A stretch of DNA of 64,000 nucleotides from an uncultured Clostridia bacterium (GTDB taxonomy: Bacteria > Bacillota > Clostridia > Lachnospirales > Anaerotignaceae), in contig CAJUNT010000001.1 of NCBI GenBank assembly GCA_910587735.1, forward strand, positions 124,001 through 188,000. Reading direction: 5' to 3'. Made by a program: the position numbers and the translations under genes. Shown here one piece after another: positions 42,497 through 50,407 of the stretch (position 1 is the first letter of the stretch; each line of letters opens with the position of its first letter). The notes beneath the pieces were generated by a model, which saw only the letters and a list, made by a program, of their open reading frames with translations, had not been told where the DNA came from and searched no databases.

Positions 42497-43753
42497 ATGG
42501 ATAAATTAATTGTAACGGGGCAAAAGAAGTTAAAAGGAGAAGTTTGCATAAGTGGGGCAAAAAATGCAGCAGTTGCGATTATTCCAGCTGCAATTATGGC
42601 AGATGATATTAGTGTAATTGAAAATTTACCTTGCATTGAAGATGTAAGTAGCTTATGCAATACAATAAATAAAATTGGAGCAAAAAGTTCTTTTATAAAT
42701 AAACATACATTGCAAATTGATGGTAGAAATATTAATAATATTTGTGCAACTTATGAAGAAGTACAAAAAATTCGTGCCTCTTATTATCTTTTAGGCGCTC
42801 TTTTAGCACGTTTTAAAAAAGCTGAGGTTGCTATGCCAGGAGGCTGTAATTTTGGTACAAGACCTATTGATTTGCATTTAAAGGGCTTTAGAGCATTGGG
42901 AGCAGATGTTATTGTAGAAAATGGTATTGTAAAAGCATATGCTGATAAATTGGTAGGTACTTCTATTTATATGGATCAGGTAAGTGTGGGTGCAACCATT
43001 AATATTATGCTTGCTGCTACTATGGCAGAGGGAAAAACAGTAATTGAAAATGCGGCAAAGGAACCTCATATTGTGGATACTGCAAATTTTTTGAATTTTA
43101 TGGGAGCAAATATTAAAGGTGCTGGTACAGATGTAATACGTATTACAGGCGTTAAAAAACTGCATGGTGCGCAATATACTATTATACCAGACCAAATTGA
43201 AGCAGGAACTTATATGATTGCCTCTGCAATTACAGGGGGCGATGTTCTTGTAAAAAATATTATTCCAAAACATATGGATTCCCTTTCTGCAAAATTGGTT
43301 GAAATGAATGTAAGAGTAGAAGAATTTGATGATGCAATTCGTGTTATATCAGATAAACCTTTGAGAAATGTAAATGTAAAAACAATGAGTTATCCTGGAT
43401 TTCCTACGGACTTACAACCACAAATGGCAGCATTGCTAAGTGTATGTCAAGGAACAAATATTATTACAGAAAATGTATGGGAAAATCGTTTTCAATATAT
43501 AGATGAATTGCGTCGTATGGGGGCAAATATTACAGTAGATGGTAGAATTGCTGTAATAGAGGGAGTACCATTTTTAACAGGTTCTCAAGTTTCTGCAACG
43601 GATTTAAGAGCAGGAGCAGCTATGATATTAGCAGGGCTTGCTGCAAAAGGAGAAACTCATATTGATAATACAAAATATATTGACAGAGGATATGAAGATG
43701 TAGAGCACAAATTTTCTGCCTTAGGGGCTGAAATTAAAAGAATACAAATATAA
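42497..43753 (+). CDS. murA: UDP-N-acetylglucosamine 1-carboxyvinyltransferase
   Basis: MurA catalyses the first committed step of peptidoglycan synthesis, transferring enolpyruvate from PEP to UDP-GlcNAc. The two-lobed fold is seen in GQKKLKGEVCISGAKNAA and the repeat-like later segments. The catalytic Cys is present in MPGGCNFGTRPID. Length from 42497 is 418 aa. GGAGG lies 13 nt upstream of this ATG, a long spacing; the open frame reaches TTG 42476, which lies before that site and is less likely. Its place within the wal region links wall synthesis with wall sensing. Confidence 0.94.
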   Translation: MDKLIVTGQKKLKGEVCISGAKNAAVAIIPAAIMADDISVIENLPCIEDVSSLCNTINKIGAKSSFINKHTLQIDGRNINNICATYEEVQKIRASYYLLGALLARFKKAEVAMPGGCNFGTRPIDLHLKGFRALGADVIVENGIVKAYADKLVGTSIYMDQVSVGATINIMLAATMAEGKTVIENAAKEPHIVDTANFLNFMGANIKGAGTDVIRITGVKKLHGAQYTIIPDQIEAGTYMIASAITGGDVLVKNIIPKHMDSLSAKLVEMNVRVEEFDDAIRVISDKPLRNVNVKTMSYPGFPTDLQPQMAALLSVCQGTNIITENVWENRFQYIDELRRMGANITVDGRIAVIEGVPFLTGSQVSATDLRAGAAMILAGLAAKGETHIDNTKYIDRGYEDVEHKFSALGAEIKRIQI

Positions 43754-43819
43754 TGCTGTTTCATATTCTTTATTTTATATAAAAATATTACTACTATAAA
43801 TTAAGGAGGATTTCACCTC

Positions 43820-44614
43820 ATGGCTTTAAAATTTTGTGCCATTGCCAGTGGTAGCAGTGGAAATAGTGTTTTTGTTGGCACAAAACATACAAAAGTATTG
43901 ATTGATGCTGGATTGAGTGGAAAACGTATTATAGAAGGACTTGCATCATTAAATATAACAGGAGAGGCAATAGATGCTCTTTTTATTACACATGAGCATA
44001 CAGACCATATAAAGGGTGTTGGTGTATTTTCGAGAAAATTTGATATTCCTATTTATGCTACAATAGGAACATGGGAGGCTATGGAGAATCAAATTGGTAA
44101 AATTACACCAAAAAATAAACGATTTGTATATGAGGAAGAACCTTGTGTCGTTAATGATATTTGTTTGTATCCTTTTTCTATTCCTCATGATGCTAAGCAA
44201 CCTGTTGGATATAGCATAGAAGCAGAAAATCATAAAATTACTATTGCAACGGATTTAGGTCATATTACAGATGATATTAAACAGAAGCTATTTGGTAGTG
44301 AAATTTTGCTTTTGGAAGCAAACCATGATGAAGAAATGTTGAAAAATGGTCGTTATCCCTATCATTTGAAACAAAGAATATTAGGAGAACAAGGTCATAT
44401 TTCTAATCATACAGCAGGCAATTTGTTATGTGATATTATGTCTGAAAAATTAAAATATGTTTTTTTAGGTCATATTAGTGAAGAAAATAACTGTCCTCAG
44501 CTTGCTTATCAAACAGTAGAAGATATATTGCATAAAAATAATATAAAGGTTGGAAAGTGTTTACATTTAGATATGGCACCAAGATACAGTAATAGCTATA
44601 TTGTGGAATTATAA
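43820..44614 (+). CDS. walJ: MBL-fold metallohydrolase WalJ (YycJ)
   Basis: The 264-aa protein has the metallo-beta-lactamase motif THEHTDH, the GSSGNS segment near the N-terminus, ATDLGH and GHISEENN. This is the YycJ/WalJ family, part of the wal cluster, reported to affect DNA repair and cell division. AAGGAGGA precedes the start. rlmH follows after 9 bp, the conserved order. Confidence 0.92.
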   Translation: MALKFCAIASGSSGNSVFVGTKHTKVLIDAGLSGKRIIEGLASLNITGEAIDALFITHEHTDHIKGVGVFSRKFDIPIYATIGTWEAMENQIGKITPKNKRFVYEEEPCVVNDICLYPFSIPHDAKQPVGYSIEAENHKITIATDLGHITDDIKQKLFGSEILLLEANHDEEMLKNGRYPYHLKQRILGEQGHISNHTAGNLLCDIMSEKLKYVFLGHISEENNCPQLAYQTVEDILHKNNIKVGKCLHLDMAPRYSNSYIVEL

Positions 44615-44623
44615 GGAGTAAAT

Positions 44624-45103
44624 ATGCGTATTACAGTAATATCTGTGGGAAAGTTAAAAGAGAAATATTGGAAAGAGGCTTTACAAGAATATAGTAAACG
44701 TTTATCTAAATACTGTAAATTAGATATTGTGGAGGTACAAGACGAAAAAGCACCCGAAACAATGACAAAGGCAGAACAACAACAAGTTTGTTATAAAGAA
44801 GGACAAAGAATATTAAAAATGATAAAAGAAAATGCTTTTGTGATTGCACTTGCTATAAATGGTAAGATGCTTTCTTCTGAGCAGTTTGCAGAACAAATAC
44901 AAATGGATACTGTTCAAGGAGTCAGTCATATGATATTTATTATTGGTGGTTCTTTGGGATTATCAAAAGAAGTGGTGCAAAGGGCAAACAGAGCAATCAG
45001 TTTTTCTGCTATGACATTTCCTCATCAAATGATGAGAGTAATATTATTGGAGCAAATTTATAGAGCAATGCGTATTATTAAAAAAGAGCCTTATCATAAG
45101 TGA
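44624..45103 (+). CDS. rlmH: 23S rRNA pseudouridine-1915 N3-methyltransferase RlmH
   Basis: The 159-aa SPOUT methyltransferase has VGKLKEKYWKEALQEYSKRL at the N-terminus, the knot region FIIGGSLGLS and MTFPHQMMRVILLEQIYRAMRI at the C-terminus. It modifies helix 69 of 23S rRNA. AAGGAG precedes the ATG. Confidence 0.96.
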   Translation: MRITVISVGKLKEKYWKEALQEYSKRLSKYCKLDIVEVQDEKAPETMTKAEQQQVCYKEGQRILKMIKENAFVIALAINGKMLSSEQFAEQIQMDTVQGVSHMIFIIGGSLGLSKEVVQRANRAISFSAMTFPHQMMRVILLEQIYRAMRIIKKEPYHK

Positions 45104-45118
45104 TTATAAAAATAAACT

Positions 45119-45577
45119 ATGAATGATAATAAAAGACAATATATTCATGAACTTTTTAAAACAAAAAATAATATACAGCTTTATCAAAGTCAAACAGCAG
45201 TTATACAACAAATGCTTTTGATTGATAATCAAAAAGATTTTGAGGACTTTTTACAGTATAATGATTTAGATGAAACGATATTTTGGCTACATTATTCTGT
45301 AATACAAGGAGAAAGCTTATTAATTGGAGGATATGACGAAGATATTAGTAAAGATGTTGCAGTATTTTTAAAAAAGAAACTACCAAAAGAATTATTTTAT
45401 ACGATTGAATGTGATATCCAACATTTGTATGTGTGTTTAGGAGATTATAATAATATTGAAAAACAAATTGCTGTTAGTAATCAACATTTAAAAAATACGA
45501 AATATTCTATACAATTATGTTATGATGAAACATATTGTGCAGGAGTTTATTTTTTAAAAGTAAATATAGTAGGGTGA
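45119..45577 (+). CDS. Hypothetical protein upstream of a DUF4291 gene
   Basis: The 152-aa product is not recognised. It is soluble, mixed alpha/beta, with a Cys-poor N-terminal helical region and strands near the C-terminus (HLYVCLGDYNNIE, YSIQLCYDE). It begins 15 bp after rlmH without a strong ribosome binding site, and the DUF4291 gene starts 5 bp after its stop, so the two are very likely cotranscribed and may act together. Confidence 0.65.
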   Translation: MNDNKRQYIHELFKTKNNIQLYQSQTAVIQQMLLIDNQKDFEDFLQYNDLDETIFWLHYSVIQGESLLIGGYDEDISKDVAVFLKKKLPKELFYTIECDIQHLYVCLGDYNNIEKQIAVSNQHLKNTKYSIQLCYDETYCAGVYFLKVNIVG

Positions 45578-45582
45578 TATAT

Positions 45583-46170
45583 ATGGAATATGTAAAAGAA
45601 ATATTTGCACAATATAATAGACAATGTATTCGAGTTTACCAAGCATATAATACTATCATCGCCAAAGAAGCGATTACATTACAAACATTTGGAGAAAATT
45701 TTAATATTAATCGTATGACATGGATAAAGCCATCATTTTTATGGCTTATGTATCGTTCTAATTGGGGAATAAAGAAAAATCAAGAATGTATATTAGCTTT
45801 AGATATCTATCAATCTAAATTTAATGAGTTATTAGAAAAAGCAGTTTTGACTTCTCCAGATTCTGCAATTTATACTAATATACAATGGAGAAAGGCTTTT
45901 GATGAAACAACAGTATATTGTCAATGGGACCCAGATAGAAATGTGAATGGAAATGCTATTAATCGTGCAGCAATACAAATAGGATTGAAAGGGAATACAT
46001 TAAAGGATTTTTTAAATATGGGTATTTATTGTATAAAAGATATTACTCCATTAGTAAGAAAATGGAATGAACAAAGAAAATGTGGTAAATTAAATTCAAA
46101 AGATTTACCAGTAGAAAAAATATATCCTATTAAAAATAAAGTAATTAGAAATAGGTTAAATATGAAATAA
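45583..46170 (+). CDS. DUF4291 family protein
   Basis: The 195-aa protein has the family pattern: VYQAYNTIIAKEAI, RMTWIKPSFLWLMYRSNWG, VYCQWDPDRNV and RAAIQIGLKG. The function of DUF4291 is not established to my knowledge. The frame opens 16 codons upstream, inside the preceding gene, but AGGGTG fits the ATG at 45583. Confidence 0.8.
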   Translation: MEYVKEIFAQYNRQCIRVYQAYNTIIAKEAITLQTFGENFNINRMTWIKPSFLWLMYRSNWGIKKNQECILALDIYQSKFNELLEKAVLTSPDSAIYTNIQWRKAFDETTVYCQWDPDRNVNGNAINRAAIQIGLKGNTLKDFLNMGIYCIKDITPLVRKWNEQRKCGKLNSKDLPVEKIYPIKNKVIRNRLNMK

Positions 46171-46256
46171 TGCCATATTTAATATATTTACTGGAATTTT
46201 ATAAAAATCAAAATATAGCGATAAATTGTATTATAAAATGAAAAGGAAGTAGTCAA

Positions 46257-46859
46257 ATGAATTATTATGGAAATCCGATTACAAGATTGATTGAAGAATT
46301 CTCAGGACTGCCAGGAATAGGAGGAAAATCTGCTCAGAGATTGGCGTTTTACATCATTAATATGCCAAAAGAAAAAGCATTTTCACTTGCCTCCGCCATT
46401 ACAGAAGCAAGAGAAAACGTAAGATATTGTTCTGTTTGCTGTAATTTAACAGATAATGACCCTTGTCCTATTTGTAGTAATTTGAAGAGGGATAATAAAA
46501 CAATTATGGTTGTAGAAGACCCAAGAGATATGGCAGCGTATGAAAGAACAAAACAATATCATGGATTATATCATGTATTGCATGGTGCGATTTCTCCTAT
46601 GCTTGGAATAGGTCCTCAAGAAATTAAAATAAAAGAGTTACTTAATCGATTACAACAAAATAATGATATAGAAGAAGTAATACTTGCTACCAATCCTAAT
46701 GTGGAGGGAGAAGCAACAGCAATGTATATTAGCCGATTGTTAAAGCCTTTACAAATTAAAGTAACAAGAATTGCAAATGGAGTACCTGTAGGAGGAGATT
46801 TGGAGTATATAGATGAAATTACATTGTCTAGGGCTTTAGAGGGCAGAAGGAAAATGTAA
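46257..46859 (+). CDS. recR: Recombination protein RecR
   Basis: The 200-aa protein has the helix-hairpin-helix FSGLPGIGGKSAQRLAFYI, a Cys4 zinc finger (CSVCCNLTDNDPCPIC) and a Toprim domain (MVVEDPRDMAAYE, PNVEGEATAMYISRLL). It works with RecF/RecO in gap repair. It is unlinked from dnaX-ybaB here. AAAGGAAG precedes the ATG. Confidence 0.96.
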   Translation: MNYYGNPITRLIEEFSGLPGIGGKSAQRLAFYIINMPKEKAFSLASAITEARENVRYCSVCCNLTDNDPCPICSNLKRDNKTIMVVEDPRDMAAYERTKQYHGLYHVLHGAISPMLGIGPQEIKIKELLNRLQQNNDIEEVILATNPNVEGEATAMYISRLLKPLQIKVTRIANGVPVGGDLEYIDEITLSRALEGRRKM

Positions 46860-46885
46860 TGAAACATAATAATATAGGTTATAAT

Positions 46886-46927
46886 AAAAGGATTGAAACT
46901 ATAAAAGTATTCAATCCTTTTATTATG
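46886..46927 (+). terminator. Terminator of recR
   Basis: A 12-bp stem AAAAGGATTGAA / TTCAATCCTTTT is followed by TATTATG, 27 bp after recR. Confidence 0.75.
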
Positions 46928-47006
46928 AAAAAATAGGTGATTATGGTAAGTTTTTACTGAAAAGCATATATTATTTATATATACGAATTAAAAATAGTAA
47001 TATTTT

Positions 47007-47108
47007 TTAATATTTATGAAAATACCATATTTTTAAAAAGGGTAAAAATATAAATTGCCAAAAAACAACGAATATTGCTGTAAAAAAGCACCAATTTGAT
47101 TGTTTCAT
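47007..47108 (-). CDS. 33-aa membrane peptide
   Basis: The ATG at 47108 has GGAGG (47117-47121) 8 nt upstream, and the frame ends at TAA 47007. The product is a single hydrophobic helix (WCFFTAIFVVFWQFIFLP at residues 6-23) flanked by Lys/His-containing ends, the pattern of a small membrane protein. A promoter lies at 47150-47178. It could be a type I toxin or a small regulator of a membrane complex. It resembles no family I can name. Confidence 0.5.
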   Translation of the reverse strand: MKQSNWCFFTAIFVVFWQFIFLPFLKIWYFHKY

Positions 47109-47149
47109 AGATATGCCTCCAGCCATTTTAAAAATTTTATAATAATTTT

Positions 47150-47178
47150 ATTATAATAGAATATAACAATAAATACAA
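47150..47178 (-). promoter_or_regulatory. Promoter of the 33-aa membrane peptide gene
   Basis: On the minus strand TTGTAT (47173-47178) and TATAAT (47150-47155) are spaced by 17 bp. Confidence 0.5.
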
Positions 47179-47220
47179 CATAAAAGGTTATATTTTATAT
47201 AACCTATTACCTTGTTATTT

Positions 47221-47257
47221 TACTTTTTGGGTTAGGCTATACTTTACCCAAAAAGTA
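47221..47257 (+). promoter_or_regulatory. Inverted repeat in front of the XRE regulator gene
   Basis: TACTTTTTGGGT and ACCCAAAAAGTA form a perfect 12-bp dyad with a 13-bp spacer, ending 3 bp before the ribosome binding region of the 47276 gene. It may be an autoregulatory operator or an RNA hairpin that sequesters the start. Confidence 0.55.
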
Positions 47258-47275
47258 AAGAAGGTGGTGAAAATA

Positions 47276-47599
47276 ATGGATTATAAAAAAGAAATGGGTT
47301 TGCGTTTAAAAGAAAGAAGAAAAGAAATGCGTATGACACAAGAACAACTTTCTGACCAGTTAAATATTTCTATAAAACATTATAGTGAGGTAGAAAGAGG
47401 CATCACAGGACTTTCAGTAGAAAATATTATTAAAATAAGTAATATACTTCATGTTAGTATTGATTATCTTTTAAAAGGAGAAATAAAAAAAGAAGAATTT
47501 CCTAATGAAATGATATTGTTTTACCAAAACTGTTCTTTGGAACAAAAAAAAGACGTACTACAAATATTCCATGGTATAGAAAAGTTGGCTACAAAATAA
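47276..47599 (+). CDS. XRE family transcriptional regulator
   Basis: The 107-aa protein has an N-terminal Cro/C1 helix-turn-helix (LKERRKEMRMTQEQLSDQL, then ISIKHYSEVERGITGLS), followed by a short helical C-terminus. GTG codons at 47264 and 47267 are in frame, but AAGGTGG fits ATG 47276. The upstream dyad suggests autoregulation. Confidence 0.85.
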   Translation: MDYKKEMGLRLKERRKEMRMTQEQLSDQLNISIKHYSEVERGITGLSVENIIKISNILHVSIDYLLKGEIKKEEFPNEMILFYQNCSLEQKKDVLQIFHGIEKLATK

Positions 47600-47619
47600 A
47601 TTACTTATAAATTTTTATA

Positions 47620-47656
47620 CACCCACAAACTTTTTTTAATTTGTGGGTGTTTTATA
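47620..47656. terminator. Terminator between the XRE gene and cfa
   Basis: An 11-bp stem ACACCCACAAA / TTTGTGGGTGT is followed by TTTTATAG on the plus strand; it lies between convergent genes. Confidence 0.8.
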
Positions 47657-47668
47657 GTAAAATGTATA

Positions 47669-48841
47669 TTAATACCATCTTGTAATAGGTAGACTATTAT
47701 TAATACCTTTTGTAAATAATATTTGATGTAAATCTATTATACCATTATGAAAAGCTGCTGCACAGCCACAAAGATATAAATCCCACATTCTAATAAATTC
47801 CTCATCAAACATGGTACGAATAGTATCTAAATTTTGTCTAAAATGCTTATCCCAGCAAAGTAATGTTTTATTGTAATGAAGACGTAAATTTTCGATATCT
47901 AATACATCAAAATTTAATTCAGCGGATTGACTAATAATTTCTCTTAAAGAAGGTATGACGCCTCCAGGAAAAATATATTTTTTAATCCAAGGGTCTCCAG
48001 AATGTTCTTTTTTGGCACTGATATAATGCAATAAAAATAAGCCATGTGTATTTAATACATCATTTACACTATATAAAAATTGATGATATTGTTCTCTGCC
48101 AACGTGTTCCAACATACCTACACTAACTACTCTATCAAAATTTTTATTTAAGTGTTTTAAATCTCTGTAATCTAATAATTCTATTATAATATCATTTTGA
48201 AGTCCTTCCTCAGCAATGCGCTGTTGACATTTTTTATATTGTTCTATACTAAGTGTAATACCAGTTCCTTTAATGTGATATTTTTTAGTTGCTTCTATTA
48301 ATAGAAATCCCCAACCACACCCAATATCAAGTAATGTCATATTTTCTTTTAAATATAGCTTTTGTAATATATAATCTACTTTATTTATTTGCGCTTGATA
48401 AAGTGAGTCTGATTCATTTTTAAAATATCCGCAAGAATAGCTCATTGTTTTATCCAGCCAAAGCTGATAAAAGTCATTTCCTATATCATAATGAGAACAA
48501 ACTTCTTTTTTTTGTGTTCTTTTGGAATGGGAGGGGAATATTAGTTTTTTTAATGCGGATTGGTCAGTTGAAAACTTATTCATTTGTATTAAAAAATGGT
48601 CTAAAGCGTTATATAAATCTCCTTCAATTTCTATATCACCACGCATATATGCCTCACCTAAAGCAAGAGAAGTACTTTTCATTAATTCTTTGATATCAAT
48701 TTCTTTTTTAAAATGTACAACAAAAGTAGGTTCTCCATTTCCGATATGATATGTGTTATTTTGATATTTCATAATAAAAGGGTATTCATCAAATTTTTGT
48801 AAAAATTTTATCATCATATTTTCTTCTAATTGTGCTTGCAT
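47669..48841 (-). CDS. cfa: Cyclopropane-fatty-acyl-phospholipid synthase
   Basis: The 390-aa SAM-dependent enzyme adds a methylene bridge to unsaturated acyl chains in the membrane. It shows the N-terminal Cfa domain (TSLALGEAYMRGDIEIEGDLY), HYDIGNDFYQLWLDKTMSYSCGYF, the SAM motif LLDIGCGWGFLLIEA and the C-terminal YIFPGGVIPS. AGAAGG precedes the ATG. Confidence 0.95.
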   Translation of the reverse strand: MQAQLEENMMIKFLQKFDEYPFIMKYQNNTYHIGNGEPTFVVHFKKEIDIKELMKSTSLALGEAYMRGDIEIEGDLYNALDHFLIQMNKFSTDQSALKKLIFPSHSKRTQKKEVCSHYDIGNDFYQLWLDKTMSYSCGYFKNESDSLYQAQINKVDYILQKLYLKENMTLLDIGCGWGFLLIEATKKYHIKGTGITLSIEQYKKCQQRIAEEGLQNDIIIELLDYRDLKHLNKNFDRVVSVGMLEHVGREQYHQFLYSVNDVLNTHGLFLLHYISAKKEHSGDPWIKKYIFPGGVIPSLREIISQSAELNFDVLDIENLRLHYNKTLLCWDKHFRQNLDTIRTMFDEEFIRMWDLYLCGCAAAFHNGIIDLHQILFTKGINNSLPITRWY

Positions 48842-49028
48842 AATTCAACCTTCTTTCTAAAATAATATTATTATGAAAGTATAGACAATATTTGAAAAAT
48901 CAAACTATGGTATAAAATGTTTGTTTTATAATGGAATAAAAAAACAATAAAATCATATACTGATAATAATGAAGCAATTTTAATGTTAATATCATGTTAA
49001 AAAAGTTCACAAATTGTTTACAATAATA
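48842..49028. other. Intergenic region between cfa and hsp20
   Basis: Divergent promoters for cfa and hsp20 must lie in this AT-rich interval; no ORF is supported. The hsp20 promoter and CIRCE element are listed separately. Confidence 0.4.
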
Positions 49029-49071
49029 TTAGCACTCACCTCTTGACAGTGCTAACAATAAGTTGTATAGT
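49029..49071 (+). promoter_or_regulatory. CIRCE element and promoter of hsp20
   Basis: TTAGCACTC (49029-49037), a 9-bp spacer and CAGTGCTAA (49047-49055) match the CIRCE operator of the HrcA repressor with one mismatch. It overlaps the -35 TTGACA (49043-49048); TATAGT (49066-49071) follows after 17 bp. HrcA control of this heat-shock gene is therefore likely. Confidence 0.85.
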
Positions 49072-49157
49072 ATATTCAGAACAAAAGAAATGAACAAAAT
49101 GTCCATTTTAAGTAGTCCATCAATCATAACTATAATATTTAATTGGAGGAATGACTT

Positions 49158-49607
49158 ATGATGTTACCTAGCATTTTTGGAGGAAGTTTGTTTGATGATT
49201 TTATGGATTCCCATTGGGACAAAGATTTTTTTGGAGGAAAAAGTCATTTAATGGGTGCATATGAAAAAAATATGATGAAAACTGATATAAAAGAAAAAGA
49301 TAATCAATATGAAATAGAAATTGATTTACCTGGATTTAAAAAAGAAGAAATTAATGCAAATTTGGAAAATGGTTATTTAACAATCAATGCATCAAAAAAT
49401 GAAGAAAGAGAAGAAAAAAACGAATCTGGAGTTTATATTCGCAGAGAGCGTTATACTGGTCAATGTGCAAGAAGTTTTTATGTAGGTGAGGTGGTACAGC
49501 AGCAAGAGATTAAAGCAAAATTTGAAAATGGTATACTGCATTTGGTAATACCTAAAAAACAGGAAACAAAAGTAGAACAAAAAAAATACATTGCCATTGA
49601 AGGATAA
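49158..49607 (+). CDS. Small heat-shock protein (Hsp20/alpha-crystallin family)
   Basis: The 149-aa holdase chaperone has the alpha-crystallin domain: KTDIKEKDNQYEIEIDLPGF, KKEEINANLENGYLTINA, and the closing strand ENGILHLVIPK. The C-terminal tail is Lys-rich and short. GGAGGA precedes two adjacent ATGs (49158 and 49161). Transcription is probably repressed by HrcA through the upstream CIRCE site. Confidence 0.93.
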   Translation: MMLPSIFGGSLFDDFMDSHWDKDFFGGKSHLMGAYEKNMMKTDIKEKDNQYEIEIDLPGFKKEEINANLENGYLTINASKNEEREEKNESGVYIRRERYTGQCARSFYVGEVVQQQEIKAKFENGILHLVIPKKQETKVEQKKYIAIEG

Positions 49608-49617
49608 TAAAAAATAA

Positions 49618-49652
49618 AGGAATACGGTACTGCCGTATTCCTATTTTTGTGT
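49618..49652 (+). terminator. Terminator of hsp20
   Basis: A 10-bp stem AGGAATACGG / CCGTATTCCT with a 5-base loop is followed by ATTTTTG. Confidence 0.85.
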
Positions 49653-49696
49653 TATAATAACTTTGTATCGTGTAATGAGTAAAGAAAGGAAATCAT

Positions 49697-50266
49697 ATGA
49701 CAGACAGAGAATTAATTGATTTTTTAGGCATTGCAGAAAAAATGAAATGTAATACAAGACATTCTTGGACATCTACAAACAGAAAAGAAAGTGTAGCAGA
49801 GCATAGTTGGAGGCTATCTCTTATTGCTTTATTATTGGAAAGAGAAATAGAAAATGTTGATTTTCAGAAAATTATAAAAATGTGTATTATACATGATTTG
49901 GGAGAGGCAATTACAGGAGATATCCCTTCTTTTTTGAAAACAAAACAAGATTCTAAAACAGAACAAAAGGCAATTACAATATTAATAGAAAAATTGCCAG
50001 AGCCTCAAAAAACAGATATGTTTACACTTTTTGAAGAAATGGAAAAAAGAGAAACAATAGAGTCAAAAATTTATAAGGCATTAGATAGATTAGAGGCAGT
50101 AATACAACATAATGAAGCACCCATTGATTCATGGTTGCCTTTGGAGTATGAACTGCAACAAAGCTATGGCTGGGAAGAAGCACAAGTGCATGAAAGATTA
50201 AGTCAATTACGTCAAACAGCAAAACAAGATACAATTGATAAAATAAAAAGAGAATCAAAACAGTAA
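49697..50266 (+). CDS. HD domain hydrolase (YfbR-like nucleotidase)
   Basis: The 189-aa protein has the HD metal ligands: RHSWTSTNRKESVAEHSWR, then IHDLGEAITGDIP (His-Asp) and a downstream Asp in KALDRLEAVIQHNEAP. This is the YfbR/YGK1 group of 5'-deoxynucleotidases. The substrate is not defined by sequence. AAAGGAAA precedes the ATG. Confidence 0.87.
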   Translation: MTDRELIDFLGIAEKMKCNTRHSWTSTNRKESVAEHSWRLSLIALLLEREIENVDFQKIIKMCIIHDLGEAITGDIPSFLKTKQDSKTEQKAITILIEKLPEPQKTDMFTLFEEMEKRETIESKIYKALDRLEAVIQHNEAPIDSWLPLEYELQQSYGWEEAQVHERLSQLRQTAKQDTIDKIKRESKQ

Positions 50267-50407
50267 AATATGTTTTTTATAGTAATACTATGAGAATAAT
50301 AAATGAAAACGGAAAGTATATAATTCTATTTAAGTGTTGCATAGAGAGGGACTTTTCTGATAAACTATAAAGAATGTGAAACTATTTTAATAATGAGGTG
50401 AACCTAA

